This document shows positions 10,330-21,432 of a DNA stretch of 64,000 nucleotides, in pieces. Source of the DNA: Edolisoma coerulescens (taxonomy: Eukaryota > Chordata > Aves > Passeriformes > Campephagidae); contig VWZW01000480.1 in NCBI GenBank assembly GCA_013397115.1, forward strand, positions 105,532 to 169,531, given 5' to 3'. Position numbers and translations under genes: made by a program. Each line of letters opens with the position of its first letter. The stretch's first letter is position 1. Below the pieces are notes generated by a model. It saw nothing but the letters and a program-made list of their open reading frames with translations. It was not told where the DNA came from and did no database searches.

Positions 10330-13300
10330 CTAGATAAGGTCACAGTGTGAAACAGAAATGAGAAACAAGCCCATGCATCTCCCTCTGGCTCTGGGGGACT
10401 GGGATTAAGACAGCACTGAAGGAGGAAGGGGGGTGAGATATTTGCCAACATCAAGAGGAGCACCCAGAGTGGGCCACTGAGTCCACCCAGCAGTGTGTCC
10501 TGCTCAGGACATGTGCCTCACAAACACCTTCCAAAGGGGAGACAGCACATCCCAAGCAGCCACAGCAGTTTCAGCCACTACTGTATTGTACTCCCTACAT
10601 TCCCAAAGTGTTTGGCCAAACTGTGCTAACAGTTCTACGTCTGGGTCTCTTAATTTTGTCTTCAATCCAGTCACTCTATGTGCACTCTGCATCTTACAGC
10701 CCACAGCTTTGGTGTAGGGCACAAAGCTAGCCAGCCTCTGTTCCAGGATGTGAGGCTCCAGAGACACCACTGGGATTTTGGTACTAACTTTAGAAACACC
10801 CAGAGGGAAAAAACCAAGCAAGTAAGCAAAAAAAATCCCCCAAAACAAACCAACCCACTAAAGAGCAGTCAGTGTGCAACTCCCTAAGGAAACCAGCAGG
10901 GAAAAGTCTCTTACCCCACTGCGTAGAGGCGGCGGACGGGAGCCTTCCAGCCCTGCTTCTCTGCCTGCTGTTGGATCAAGAACTGGGCATAGCGGTAGGT
11001 GACCGGGCTGGGTTTGCCAATCAGGGCCTCGTACTTCAGCTCCCTGCCTGTCACCTTCTTGTAGATGTTCTCCAAGCAGAGAAGGAAAGTGCCATGGCCA
11101 AACCTGCCCCAGAAAGGAGGTGATCAGTACCCCAGCAACACCATGGAAGCAGCAAGCACTCCTTGGTTACTGCCTGTTTTGGGTGTGGTGTCCACCCACA
11201 CACGCCTCCACAGGCAGTGGTCTGGCCTCTGCTTCTCAGGTTTTAGTCTTTGTTTCTCATGCAGCTTTCACATCTCTGCTGCTAATGACATTGTACAATC
11301 AAGCCCTTAAAATGTTCAAATGCTAATAAAATGCAGTAGGAAAAGATCATCTGCACGAGAAAAGTACAAAACAGGCTAATCCAAATACCCCACATGCTTT
11401 TCACCTGGGCATCTTGGCTTCAGCCATCCACAGGAGGTCCATGTTGCAAGCAAGGATAGGCAGATGAGGGTAGGGTACATCTTGCAGCTCTGCCCCAGGG
11501 TTCCCGTTGCTCAGGAGTACATCAGTGATGAGCTGCAGGCTAGTCTCCCACCTCACTGGCTCGCCAAACAGAACCACCCCTGCACGATTTTGAGAGCTGT
11601 TTGGAAACTCACAGCATCCAAAAGCCACCTGCTAACAAAACCCCTGCTCTGCTGGGATGCCCTGGCCAGCACAGCCACCACTGGAACACGGCTGGTGCCA
11701 GGGCTCCAGTCTGCACATCACTGCCCCGTGTGCACCGCTGCTCCCAGATACTGGAGCGTGGCACAGAGACAAGTTGGCTTTGCTTTCACCCAGCTTTTTG
11801 CAGCAGTGAGGCTGCCTCCTGGCTGTGCCCCCTGAATGTGCTGCCCGTGGATGGCAGCGAGCTGACAGCACGTCATTAGTTCCCATCCCAGCTGGCCTGC
11901 CTTTCTGTTAGTTCTGCTTGCTGCTCACATGTAAACACAGGCCACTTACCTTCTATAGTGGGGAAGCCAGTGGTTGGAGGAGGCTGCCAGAAAAAAAGGA
12001 AGGCTGGATTAGTAATGCAAAACCTAATGCCATCTCCAAAACAAAACTAAAAACGCTTCCTTTGAACCTGCCAAGGCAGTTCCATAAAAAGGCAGGACAA
12101 AGCCACCTGGAATCCTGAAGGAAGATTTTTCCCCCTCCCCCTATCCCAGATGGGATTTCACACATCTTGTACTCACGTCTCAGAGCTGGAGACGTCAACC
12201 AAACCATCTTACCCCTCAGTGCAAGGCACAGCAATGGAAGACAGGTGTGGCATGAGAAAGGCGAGGGGAGAGTCACTGCCCTTCCTGCAGGAGCCAACAC
12301 TGGGAAGAGCAGAGGTGCTGGCTGCTCAGTGTCAGTGCCAGGCTCTTGCTAAGGCATGTCACCATGCCCTGTCCCTTTGCTGTGTGCTGTGACCACCTCT
12401 GCACCAGAACAGCCCTTCTGCTGCTGCTTCAGGGAATTACCAGTTCTTTTGGCCTCCGGCTCTGGTCCACCATGTCTAACAGGGGATATGCCTTCCTCAG
12501 TGCCTCTATGGTGACCACGTGCTTGAACCCCAGGCTAGTTCAGACCATCAAGGAATGTTGTGGAGACTGGTTTGTTTGGGGCTTTTTTTTGTAGTGGCTG
12601 TTTTTCTTTAAGTTACTTGCAAAAGCAGCTATAGGATTAAGGAATACAAGTCCTAGTAACAGAGCAGTGTGGTAATGCAGAACCCCATGGTTTTCAGCCA
12701 GACTGTGCTTCAACCTATGGATGGCCCTAAACGTTACAAAAAAAACCCCAAAACCTGACTGAGGTGACTCAACAGCAATCCCTGGAACCGGGCAAAGAGC
12801 AGAGGCTGCCACTCCAAGACAGAATAGATGTGCTTTGGGAGGCCTTTGTGCCAGGGTGCTGATATTGGTGCAGCACAGGGGGCTGGGGAGGCTGAAACAG
12901 AATCAGTGAAGCCTTGGTCAGCTCAGCTAGAGCAAGGAAAATGGTCTGTGCTGACAGAAATACACAGGTGGAGGATGAGCTGCATTTGCTTGCAGAACAC
13001 CTTGCCCTTAGCTCACCCTGTGCGCCTTGGGGAAGCACAGAGAAGGGCAGTGTTTTTGTGACAAATGAATTTTTGTAAACATTGAGTGAGGGGTGTGACC
13101 CTGCGTGCAGAGGCTGAGATGGTGCAAACACTGAAGGCAGTTCTTACCTCCCTGCAGACATGTCTGAGCTGCTGTTCCTGCACCTCAGCCAGGCACTAAG
13201 CATGTGGGATTGCCACTCAGACCACTTCCCTGTGCTGGAACGCTCTGACTCTAATGATATTTCATAAAAGAGTTTAAGTTGGATGGGACCTTAAAGATCA

Positions 13301-14256
13301 TCTAGTTCTCAACCCCTGCCACAGACAGGGACACCTTCCACTAAACCAGATTGCTCAAAGCCCCATCGCATTTGAGTTCCTTCAGTTGTTGTCAGATTCT
13401 GGGGAAAACCTTATCCATGGGACAGTTGGGGGTGATCCCTAATGGGCTTTGCCATGAAAGAATGGGAGCACAACTTTATCTCAAAAGTGAGAGACACCTA
13501 AAGCTGATGGAGTCCTCACGGTGACATCCCACCAACAGAACAGCAACCACGGGAGAGGTAACGAGCGTGAGAAGCCAACGCTGAACAGGGGAGCCAGGAG
13601 GTGACCAAAATGGAGATCAACAGCGCCTGCACCCGAGCCTGCCCATAAGGACGCTGCCCCACAAGGTAAGCCCAGTGACCTTTGTGTCTCCTTGTGCTTC
13701 CAGAAGCTGAGCGAGCGGGAGCCAGGGGTAGGGGCAGGGCAGGAGTGGCAGCCTTTAGCTGGGATGCCGCAGCAGGATGCACAGAGCACCATGAGGCACA
13801 CGGAGCAAAGGATACTTGTGGGCGTTCTCCTCCACGGGCCCCTGCCCGGCCACCAGCATGCACCTCTGGTGGAACTGGCTGAAGAGCTGCAGGGGGCTGT
13901 GGGACAGGATCACCTGCTCCGGAGACACCTGCGGGACGGAGGAGAGGCTGGCTGGGAACCGCAGATAGGATTCCGCCCTCACCTCCCGGCGGTCGGGTCG
14001 CATCGCTGCCGCCTGCCCCTGCGCAGCCCCTCGGGCCGGGGCCAAGCACTCGCGGTGCTTCCCTCCCGGGGGCATCGCGGGCTCCCTCCTCCCGCTGCTC
14101 CACGGCCGGGACACGGCGCCGGGAGCGCTCCCGCTGCCCCGCCACCATTACCTGCAGCCCCAGCGCCTGGGACAGCTCTCGGGCCTTGGCCGAGCGCAGG
14201 CAGTTCCCGGCGTTGGTCAGGAACACGACGGGCACCCGCAGCCGCCCGCTGCCGTC
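9960..14256 (-). CDS. HDHD5: HDHD5 (CECR5), HAD-like hydrolase domain-containing 5, 5'-incomplete gene model
   Basis: Seven minus-strand exons join in frame: 14152-14256, 13816-13928, 12441-12534, 11950-11983, 11405-11579, 10915-11103 and 9960-10329. They total 1,080 nt, or 359 residues plus TAG. The product is a HAD-superfamily (class IIA, NagD-like) protein, reported in mitochondria in mammals, with no firmly established substrate. Visible family motifs are motif II in VVFLTNAGN, the GKP lysine region, and motif IV in AVGDNPMSD. The human protein is 423 residues, so about 64 N-terminal residues are absent here: the targeting peptide and the DxD motif with the nucleophile. The reading breaks at an N at 14,258, where an acceptor AG would fall. 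An assembly hole is therefore more likely than a truncated gene. All observed introns are GT-AG. Confidence 0.95.
10330..10914 (-). other. HDHD5: HDHD5 intron
   Basis: Intron between the motif III and motif IV exons. Apart from the splice sites I see only ordinary sequence and a poly-A-rich patch near 10,828-10,860. Confidence 0.8.
10915..11103 (-). CDS. HDHD5: HDHD5 exon with FGHGTFLLCLE and GKPSPVTY
   Basis: Encodes 63 residues from the FGHGTFLLCLE strand to LYAVG. The GKPSPVTY segment holds the lysine expected for HAD motif III. The terminal LYAVG runs directly into GDNPMSD of the next exon, splitting motif IV across an intron. The acceptor is GGGCAG, the donor GTAAGA, and a Gly codon is split after two bases. 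Confidence 0.95.
11405..11579 (-). CDS. HDHD5: HDHD5 exon with GEPVRWETSLQL
   Basis: Encodes GVVLFGEPVRWETSLQL and then YPHLPILACNMDLLWMAEAK, one of the most conserved blocks of the HDHD5 family. The acceptor is GTGCAG just before 11,579 and the donor GTGAAA after 11,405, phase 2 out. Confidence 0.95.
11950..11983 (-). CDS. HDHD5: HDHD5 34-nt micro-exon
   Basis: A very small exon encodes PPPTTGFPTIE plus the first base of a Gly codon, matching the linker that precedes the GVxLxGEPVRW strand in mammals. The acceptor is TGGCAG and the donor GTAAGT, both strong. Without it the flanking exons do not join in frame, and the phases on both sides (0 in, 1 out) fit. It is too short to be found by open-frame length alone. 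Confidence 0.9.
12441..12534 (-). CDS. HDHD5: HDHD5 exon with LGFKHVVTIEAL
   Basis: This 94-nt exon completes an Asn codon split across the intron, then reads LGFKHVVTIEALRKAYPLL and a DMVD segment as in mammalian HDHD5. The acceptor is ACTAG at 12,535-12,536 and the donor GTAATT at 12,440. It ends in phase 0. Confidence 0.93.
12535..13815 (-). other. HDHD5: HDHD5 intron, largest visible, carrying a CR1 fragment
   Basis: A 1.28-kb intron bounded by GTATCC at 13,815 and ACTAG at 12,535. It contains a CR1 3'-end fragment near 13,258-13,420. The other introns (11,104-11,404; 11,580-11,949; 11,984-12,440; 13,929-14,151) hold nothing recognised. Confidence 0.85.
13258..13420 (-). mobile_element. 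CR1 LINE 3'-end fragment
   Basis: Plus-strand text TTGGATGGGACCTTAAAGAT and the following ACCTTCCACTAAACCAG wording match the reverse complement of the avian CR1 3' region. The fragment is short and 5'-truncated, inside an HDHD5 intron. Confidence 0.8.
13816..13928 (-). CDS. HDHD5: HDHD5 exon with VSPEQVILSHSP
   Basis: The acceptor CGCAG precedes GTG at 13,928, and the donor GTATCC follows AA at 13,816, so the exon leaves in phase 2. It encodes the conserved SPEQVILSHSP segment, then the LVAGQGPVEENA strand of the HAD-IIA cap region. The adjoining open frame continues past the donor, so the exon end is set by the GT and by phase agreement with the next exon. Confidence 0.93.
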
Positions 14257-14520
14257 CNGCGGGCCGGCGGGGCGGGAGCGGGGCGGGCGCACGGAGGACG
14301 CGGCGGGGCGGGAGAGCGCTCAGCGTCCGTGGTTCCGGGGGACGGCGCTCCCGGGGAAGGAAGGGTGCTGCCGGCGGCGGGGCTGCTCCCCCTGCTTCGG
14401 GGCAGCGCGGGGTTGCGGGTTTGGGGAGAGCTGGGGAGAGGAGCGGGTGCTGGGAGCAGCGCCGGAGCTGGCGGGGCGTGGACGGAGAGCGGTGCGCTGG
14501 CTGCAAGCAGCCCTGCCGTG
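13970..14520. promoter_or_regulatory. HDHD5: CpG island at the HDHD5 5' end
   Basis: Dense G+C with many CpGs covers the first readable HDHD5 exon and about 250 bases upstream. It contains several GGGCGG/CCGCCC boxes typical of SP1-type promoters, for example around 14,268-14,290. It is the likely HDHD5 promoter. The missing first exon or exons should lie inside or next to it, and N14258 sits in its middle. Confidence 0.7.
14152..14256 (-). CDS. HDHD5: HDHD5, first readable exon (cap side of the HAD fold, motif II)
   Basis: Encodes 35 residues beginning DGSGRLRVPVVF and continuing through LTNAGN, which carries the motif II threonine of HAD hydrolases. The donor at 14,151 is GTAATG, phase 0. 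The exon start is uncertain: on the minus strand the sequence reads CGC-N-G-GAC, so if N14258 is A the acceptor AG would abut codon GAC at 14,256. No sequence encoding the DxD-containing segment was found upstream. Confidence 0.85.
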
Positions 14521-14814
14521 GTAGAGGCGTGCTAAATCACCGGCCAGGAGAGATTGGGGCAGGAGGGAGAGACGGGCCTTGACCCCTACAAAGCAATCAC
14601 ACCTGGTTTATCTCAGCCCTCCACAAAATCAAAGAACAGGAGACTCTCTGTCTGTGAGCCAAACCGCTCCAGAGCTGTACATCCCGGGCTTCATGATAAC
14701 AAAGGCGTCTCCCCGGGCATAGCCTGGTTTCAGTCTGACGTGGTTACTGCTTGCCCTGCCTGCAATGTGCACGCCAAGGAACTGCACTGCAACTCGTTAC
14801 CTCTGCCAGCTGAG

Positions 14815-15362
14815 CAGGGCAGTGATTGTCCCCCTGTACTCGGCACTGCTGAGGTCCCACCTCGAGTGCTGCGCCCAGTTCTGCGCCCCTCACTACAAGA
14901 AACGGAGGTGTGGAGCAAGTCCAGAGAAGGGCAACAATGCTGGTGAAGGTTCTGGAGCAGAAGTTCTATGAGGAGTTCTGAGAGAGGGGGGGTCGTTTAG
15001 CCTGGAGAGGAGGAGGCTCAAGGGAGACCTTATGGCTCTCTACAAGTACCTGAAAGGAGGCTGTAGCCAGGTGGGGGTCGGGCTCTTCTCCCAGGCAACA
15101 GTGACAGGACAAGTGGACACAGTCTGATGCTGTGCCACGGTAAGACACGTTGGGCATCAGGAAGAATTTCTTCACTGAAACTGTGGTCAGGTATTGGAAC
15201 GGACTGCCCAGGGAGGTGGTGGAATCACCATGCCTGGAGGTGTTCAAGAAATGAGTGGATGTGGCACTTACTGCCATGGTCTGGTTGACAGGGTGGTGAT
15301 CAGTCACAGTTTGGACTCGATGACCTTGTGGGTCTTTTTCAACCTTAACAGTTCTGTGAGTT
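14815..15362 (+). mobile_element. CR1 LINE 3' fragment
   Basis: Plus-strand reading shows the classic CR1 tail: GGTCCCACCTCGAGTGCTGC, TTTAGCCTGGAGAGGAGGAG, GAAGAATTTCTTCACTGAAA, GCCTGGAGGTGTTCAAGAAA, ending in a TTCTGTGAG 3' motif near 15,350-15,361. It is 5'-truncated as usual, diverged, and without an intact reverse transcriptase frame. Confidence 0.9.
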
Positions 15363-16505
15363 GCTGCCCTGCCTTTGCTCAGCCTTTTCTATGCAAACCC
15401 TTTTTCGTACAGATAATAAGGTTCTCTAAAACTCCGGTCACTTTTTTTACTCTTTGACAGACTGTGTCCCTCTTTCCTGCACCGTGAAACAGAAGCCTTG
15501 ACACCGAATTCAGCTGAGGCCCTTCCAAACCTGGGGAAAGTAAAAGGTTCATTTCACATCCATGGAGATGAAACAATGTTTGTTTGCTTTCTGACTGGGC
15601 TTAAGATCTCCTGAGTCCCTCGACAGGGCAGGTTTAACACGTATGACTTTAGGCATCAATTACACAGTGTAATTGTTTGTTTTTACGCTTCCATTGCCAT
15701 GAACACCAACCTTAATTTGTTTTTGACCCACTTTAACACCCAGAGCCCTGTTTGCAGAGCTATTAAAGCACTGGCAACTCAGAGATATACATTTGTACAG
15801 ATGGTTATTCCTCCTTAAGTGCTTTTGCCTTAACTGAATTACCTACCGTTTATTTTTTGTAATTTCCTCAATTTGCCAGGATCACTTTAATTTCTCAGAA
15901 GTGTTTGCAGCTCCTCCTGCTCTGGCAAAATTTATGCTGGCCTTGGAGACGTTACTGAGAGTATTTAGCTCCCTGTAGAACTAGGCTTCCAACCTTCTTC
16001 CACCAGCACAAGTAAGACAGCTACAGCTATTTTGAAATGTGCCTTCTCAACTATGTACAAACCAGAGGCCTCCAACCCTCGCCTTCCTTGGCTGTCGATG
16101 AAAAATAGTCAGAGAGAGAGGCAAAGACTTTCTGAAACTAATGACAAACACAAGAGCCTTGTCTCGAGTGCTCCTCACGCACCCACCGAGGCCGTCCCTC
16201 CTGGCAGAGTGAAAATGTGATTGATTTGCTGTGATTTCTGCTTAGGGTATTTGCTAACTTGGATTTATGGCCTTTTAATGATACAGCCACTTGCAAGTTA
16301 GACGGCTTGTTTTGGTTGCTGGTTTTGGTGCCTCTGGACTGAACTGCATTGTGGGGGTCTGTCAGTCCCTTTTTTTTTTAAGTGTAGGGGATACTTTTGC
16401 CCCTTTCTTCCCGTTCCCGAGGCTTGCAAAAGAGCCGGGAGAGACATCCAGCCCGTTCCCTATCGCAGAGAGGATTTCATTGCTATTAAAAAGTTTAGTC
16501 TATTA
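15363..16505. other. intergenic, nothing recognised
   Basis: AT-richer sequence between the CR1 copy and the G-rich repeat. No exon, repeat family or RNA gene was recognised. Confidence 0.5.
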
Positions 16506-16572
16506 AATCTCCAGGAGTTCGGGGTGGGGGTTTTGGGGTAGGAGTCTTGGGGTGAGGGTTTTGGGGTGAGGG
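16506..16572. repeat. G-rich tandem repeat abutting the assembly gap
   Basis: The sequence runs as repeats of TTTTGGGGTGAGG and close variants (GGGGTGGGGG, TTGGGGTAGGAG) directly into the Ns. At least six runs of three or more G on the plus strand make G-quadruplex formation plausible. The array probably continues into the gap and may be why assembly failed there. Confidence 0.8.
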
Positions 16573-16745
16573 NNNNNNNNNNNNNNNNNNNNNNNNNNNN
16601 NNNNNNNNNNNNNNNNNNNNNNNNNNNNNNNNNNNNNNNNNNNNNNNNNNNNNNNNNNNNNNNNNNNNNNNNNNNNNNNNNNNNNNNNNNNNNNNNNNNN
16701 NNNNNNNNNNNNNNNNNNNNNNNNNNNNNNNNNNNNNNNNNNNNN
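16573..16745. other. assembly gap of 173 N
   Basis: Unresolved bases between the G-rich repeat and a CpG island. True length and content are unknown. Apparent open frames across it are artefacts of N translation. Confidence 0.99.
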
Positions 16746-17110
16746 GGGCTCCGGGCACGGGGGATGCGGGCGGGGATGCGGGGTCTGCCCGGAGGGAGGG
16801 AAGGGAAGGGAACGCCTTGTTCTGCTCCCGAGGGGGCTTTGGGGGTATCCAAGGTGCCCCCAAAGCGGGCGTGTGCGCGCCGCTGCGGGCTGCCAGCGCT
16901 GCCGTGTTTGTTTTCCCGAGCAAGGCTGCCCAACAGGCGGGAGCGCTTATTTTTAAACTGCTACCGAGGGACTTTGCCAGCGGCCGGGCTCAGGCTGAGC
17001 CTGGCAGGGGCAGCGGGGACCGCCAGCGGCAGGGCGGCCCCGCCCCGCGCTGTGCAGAGCCCGCAGTGGCTGCCGAGCCCCAGCACCCGCAGGCAGACTT
17101 TAAAAACCCA
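16746..17110. promoter_or_regulatory. CpG island with no assigned gene
   Basis: GC-rich with frequent CpG (for example GGGCGTGTGCGCGCCGCTGC at 16,867-16,886 and a GGCCCCGCCCCGCGC run near 17,036). It lies about 2.5 kb upstream of the HDHD5 5' exon and 5.3 kb beyond the ADA2 stop. I could not find the HDHD5 DxD segment or any other known coding match in it. It may be a promoter of an uncharacterised transcript or hold a missing 5' exon next to the gap. Confidence 0.55.
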
Positions 17111-20100
17111 TCGTCCCTGCGCTAAACGCCCGGTTGTGTCATTTTCCCTTCAGGAGCTGGGAATTTCTCTGTGACTCTGCTAGGAGCTTCCCGTTCCGCA
17201 TGCTATACATGGACGGACCTCGTGATTTCCTCTGCGGGCACATCTGGCAACAGCCCTGCCCCAAATACCCCTGGGGATCGTCTGTCTGCCCTTCTCACAC
17301 CAGCCCACGGGAGAGTCCCCCTCCTTCCCCTGTCCACACCGTGCTTGGATGCCTCTCCCACCGCCTTTCACAGCTCACTATAGAGACAAGCAAAACAGGC
17401 AGTGGCCCACAGCCTTCTCCCGTGGGTCCCTGTGTAAACTTTGCAGCTCTGTTTTCCCTGGACTCCCAGTCCTGTCATCACTCCCCCTCCTCCTGACCTT
17501 CTCGCACCCCCCTCGAAAGTAGCCGTGCCTTCCATCTCTTTCCTTGCTGCAGAGGCTCTAATGGCCTGAACCAACCCTCCCCCCACCGTTTATCTCTTCT
17601 CTCCCCATGCTGCAGCCTGCTCATGGAATGATGGACAAGCTAAAGGTTGAGAAAATACAGTAAAATGCCTTTCTTATCCTGTAATGACCAAGGGGGAAGA
17701 CACAACCTGATAAAAATGACAAGCCAGGAGAATTGAGAGCCAGACCCTTCACCTGCCCGTCCCTCAGTGCACAGAAAACACTCGATAGACCTGCTGTGAT
17801 TGCAACTGCTGCAAGCCTGGAAAGGAAGGAATTAAGGACTGAGCCAATTAGAGCTACGAGTTTCTGACCAAAGAAATGTCCTTCTGCTACCTGTGAAGAG
17901 GCTAATTCCGAGACTTACACAGGAAGAAAACCTGAAGCAGGCTGATCATTTGGAGCTGGTGGAAGACGCATCTGCAGCCCTGTGTTTTATGGCCAGAGGG
18001 CTTTGCTTAGCATCTGGCACCTGCATAGTCCCACTGCAGTGAGGGAGGCTCACATGACAGATAGATCCAGCTGCTTGCTTGGGCCTATCTCTGTTTTCAG
18101 CCGCTTACTTTACTCCTCTGTTTTCACTGGCGTGATTTTTGACAGCAACCACTAGTGCTGGATCAGCCATTTCCTGGCAGTGAGTGACCGGGAGGCGAAC
18201 ATTTCATTCTCTAAATTGCCCCAAAGGCAGTTTAAGATGCTCTCTGCAGCAAACACTTGTGCTGCAAACAAAGCTCCATCCACCTCCCATTTAAACAAAT
18301 TGAACCTGAAGAGGCCACGGGGAGAGGCAGATGGGGGAGATAACAGGCACAAGGCTTTGGGTATCACTATGGCTGCTTGAAGTAACCGTAATAGAAACTT
18401 CAATTAATTTTCTACTCTCCTTCCTTGCTCCTGAGTCTGGATGGAGACTGAAGCAGGCTCTTTTTGCCTCTTTATGTCTGCTCTACTCAGTCTCCCACCA
18501 CCCTTGTGGCTGCCTCCACCTCTTTCATCTCAGATATTGAAGCTCTCTCAAGCTGGCACTTTCTTCCCATGCCCACCAGCAGCACTTTGGGCAAAGAGCC
18601 TCAAGTTGCACCATGTAGTCACCTGGTGCTCCTCAAGGCACTTGCCAGCTTTGAAAAGAAGGGGCTGATCATTTAATCTTCTCCTTGTTTCCCTCTATTC
18701 CCTTCCTAAAACTGTGCTAAAAGGAGGTTAAATGACCTTCACTAGTCCCTTTACTTTCCCGTGCTGTAACCACGACAGAGATGGCACAAAACTGTGGTGG
18801 AAGGAGAGGCAGCACACACAAACCCTGTCTGTCAGGTGGTCTCTGTATCAAAACACAGCCCTGAGCTGGATGCAGCTACTGTGGGGTTTGGGGAAGGGGG
18901 AACTGGGGACCTGTGTAGTGTCTTGGCCAGGTGACTCAGGCTTAACGCTGTGTTAGCCCCACAGATCAAACTGCCCTTTGCAGCCTGCTGTGAAGGCATT
19001 TCAGACTCCCTGAACCCTCTACGCCAGGCTGAGTGATGTGACACATCCCCCTCCACTGCACGTTCCAGATTAAAACCTCCCATCAAATCCAGGCATCCCC
19101 TGTTCTTTTTAACAGGAAAAAAAATTTTAAAAAAAAAAAGAAGAAGGAAAAATAACCCCCACAATTCAGACAGGTTAAAAAATTTAATTATAGACTATTT
19201 TCTGAAAGAGAAAGGCAAGAAAGCATTATATGTGATGTATTTGCCAACAAATGTGAGCAGGGAGCCAAGGTACTGGGGAAAAGGGAATAGACTGGCAGCA
19301 AAACCCTTGAAATACTGCTGCTAAAAGCCGAGTCTCAGTGAAGCCCTGCAGCCAAATTTACCCAAAGCTTTGGAGCTGAATGGATTGATCTTTTATAACT
19401 GCTGTGGTCCAGCCTAAATTCCTCCTTTTTTTGCACACCTGGAGCTAGAGAGGCAAGGATGCAGCTGGGTTTCTCACTTTGTACCTTTCTCCCAGCTAAG
19501 GCGTGCTCTGAGGAAGAGCAGATTCCCAGTAGTAAAGCAGGCTGGCTCTCCCTCTGTCACCCTCACCAAGGCCCTAAATACGGTGGGAACCCATCTGCTG
19601 ACTCCTGGGAAGCTCCAGTCACCACACATGGCAGTGCTCAAGGAGGGATCCAAGGAAGGCCACGCCACTGGAGTCACACCACCCTCCGTGTGGTTCAGGT
19701 TCGCATTTAAACATTCACATATGATCAGGATGGAAAAGTTTCTGCCCTCTGCCCCACCCTGATGTGGATACCTTCAGCAGAAGTGGGGCCACTAAGCCAG
19801 TCCCAAATGCAGACAGAGTCCTGGAGAGTCAAGGTTCACCTTTTTGAGGGCTGCACCTGAAGATACCTCAGACCTGTGCCATTTTAAACCCCTGTGATTT
19901 CTGTAGAAACCTGATTCTGCTGTGATCCTGAACAGCATCACACACTGGTGGCTCCAGGCACTTGGCCCCATCACAGCACAGTTGTGAAGCAGGCAAATGG
20001 CCAGGTGCACAACAGGAAAGCAAGAAAAAGCAAGAAATTTCCTTTTCCTAGGAGAGCAAGAACAAAGCGGACACAACAGGTAAACTGGTTCCAGCAAGCT

Positions 20101-21430
20101 TTTGGCAAATGGAAGATCTAGCCCTGCAACTACTGCAGGTAATGAGGAGAAAGGAGGACTCCAGGTAACCAAAAAGTGGTTCAGGACCTCCAGAGACCGC
20201 GTGCAGGAAGAGCTGAAAGCTCTTCTTCTGTGGTAGAAAAGGAAGGGGCATGGGTCAACCTGTTCGCTGAGGAGCTCAGCTCCTCCCACAATGGTTCTGC
20301 AATGATTGGCTTCACCTCGGCAGCAAAGAGGCTTATTTAAGGGAGAATCAACTCATGGCAAATAAAGATCTTCATCCATCCACATATAGCAAAGCTGAAA
20401 GATCAGGTTGCTGAGAGCGACGTGGCTTTGGGTCGCTGGTTAGCAGCCACTCTGCTTGTTTGCAGCAGTTCTCCTCAGCAGCATTACAAGCAAGGCATTT
20501 CCCAAGTCAGCATTTACAACCTGGCCATGGCCAAAGCCTCCCCTGGGGACTTTAGTCTGAGCTCTGTGGAGGAGGAGGGAGGGTGGCTCTACTCTGGCTA
20601 CTCCTCCAGTATAAAGCTCCTCCCAGGACCGAATCTGCATCAAGGCCCAGGAAAGGTCAGCCTGCAAAAAAAGCATCAGGATGCTTCAGAGGAAGATGGT
20701 GGGGGTGTGAGCAGAGAGAGCTGGAGTAGACACAGCTGTGGCTGACAAGGGCTGGGGGTGTGAGGCACTTCAACCCCCCCAGTTAGCGAGGGGGGTGTGT
20801 GACTGGGTTCTCACTTTTTCATTTCTGTGGTTTGTGTCGCTGCCTTCTGCAATGCACACACGTGCGGTTTGTTGTGATTTTATTTGTGTTCTGTGGTGGG
20901 GTTTGCAGGGTGTTTGGTTTGGTGGGGTTTTTTTTTCCTCTGGGATAACCAGAGATGAAGTTGCGGCCTGTGAGCTGTGGGCAATTTAACACAGGGCACA
21001 CAGGCTGTGCAGCTTGATCCACTTCTGTAGTAAGTGTATTTGCCTCCTGCTAAGGTGTTCCAGCCAAGGTCAGTGGAAATAAACACTATGGCCAGGCAGC
21101 TTGAGACAATTAACAGAAAGCAGAAAGAGAGCCAATTGGCCCAGGCTGGTCAGATTAGGAAGCAAGAGTCTTTGCAAGTCTGTGGTTCAGAGAAGGGAGA
21201 CATCTTTCAGTAGGAACTTTTGTCAGCTCTCCCTTGGCTGATACAAACCAGCATAATTGTACTGAAGTCAGGGAAAGATGCTGTTTGATCCTGGCTGCAC
21301 GCTTGGGGTATGTGTGCTGAAGGATTTTTCTGAATTTATTTAGCAACCTGATTAAAAATTATATATTTTTTTTTTTTAATGACAATGTTAAGAAAGGGAA
21401 TCTGCTTGTTTAGAGACTATTTTTTGTGTA
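17111..21430. other. intergenic between HDHD5 and ADA2, nothing recognised
   Basis: Mixed sequence with a poly-A/T run at 19,120-19,140, a poly-T at 20,929-20,936 and an AT-rich patch at 21,355-21,380. No exon or repeat family was recognised. Confidence 0.5.
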
Positions 21431-21432
21431 GT

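Noticed and set aside
13692..14582. 296-codon plus-strand open frame
   Set aside because: It is antisense to verified HDHD5 exons in a CpG island, crosses the N, and has only Gly/Arg/Ala-rich low-complexity translation.
16460..17174. open frames spanning the N gap
   Set aside because: The frames exist only because Ns translate as X; no real continuity is shown.
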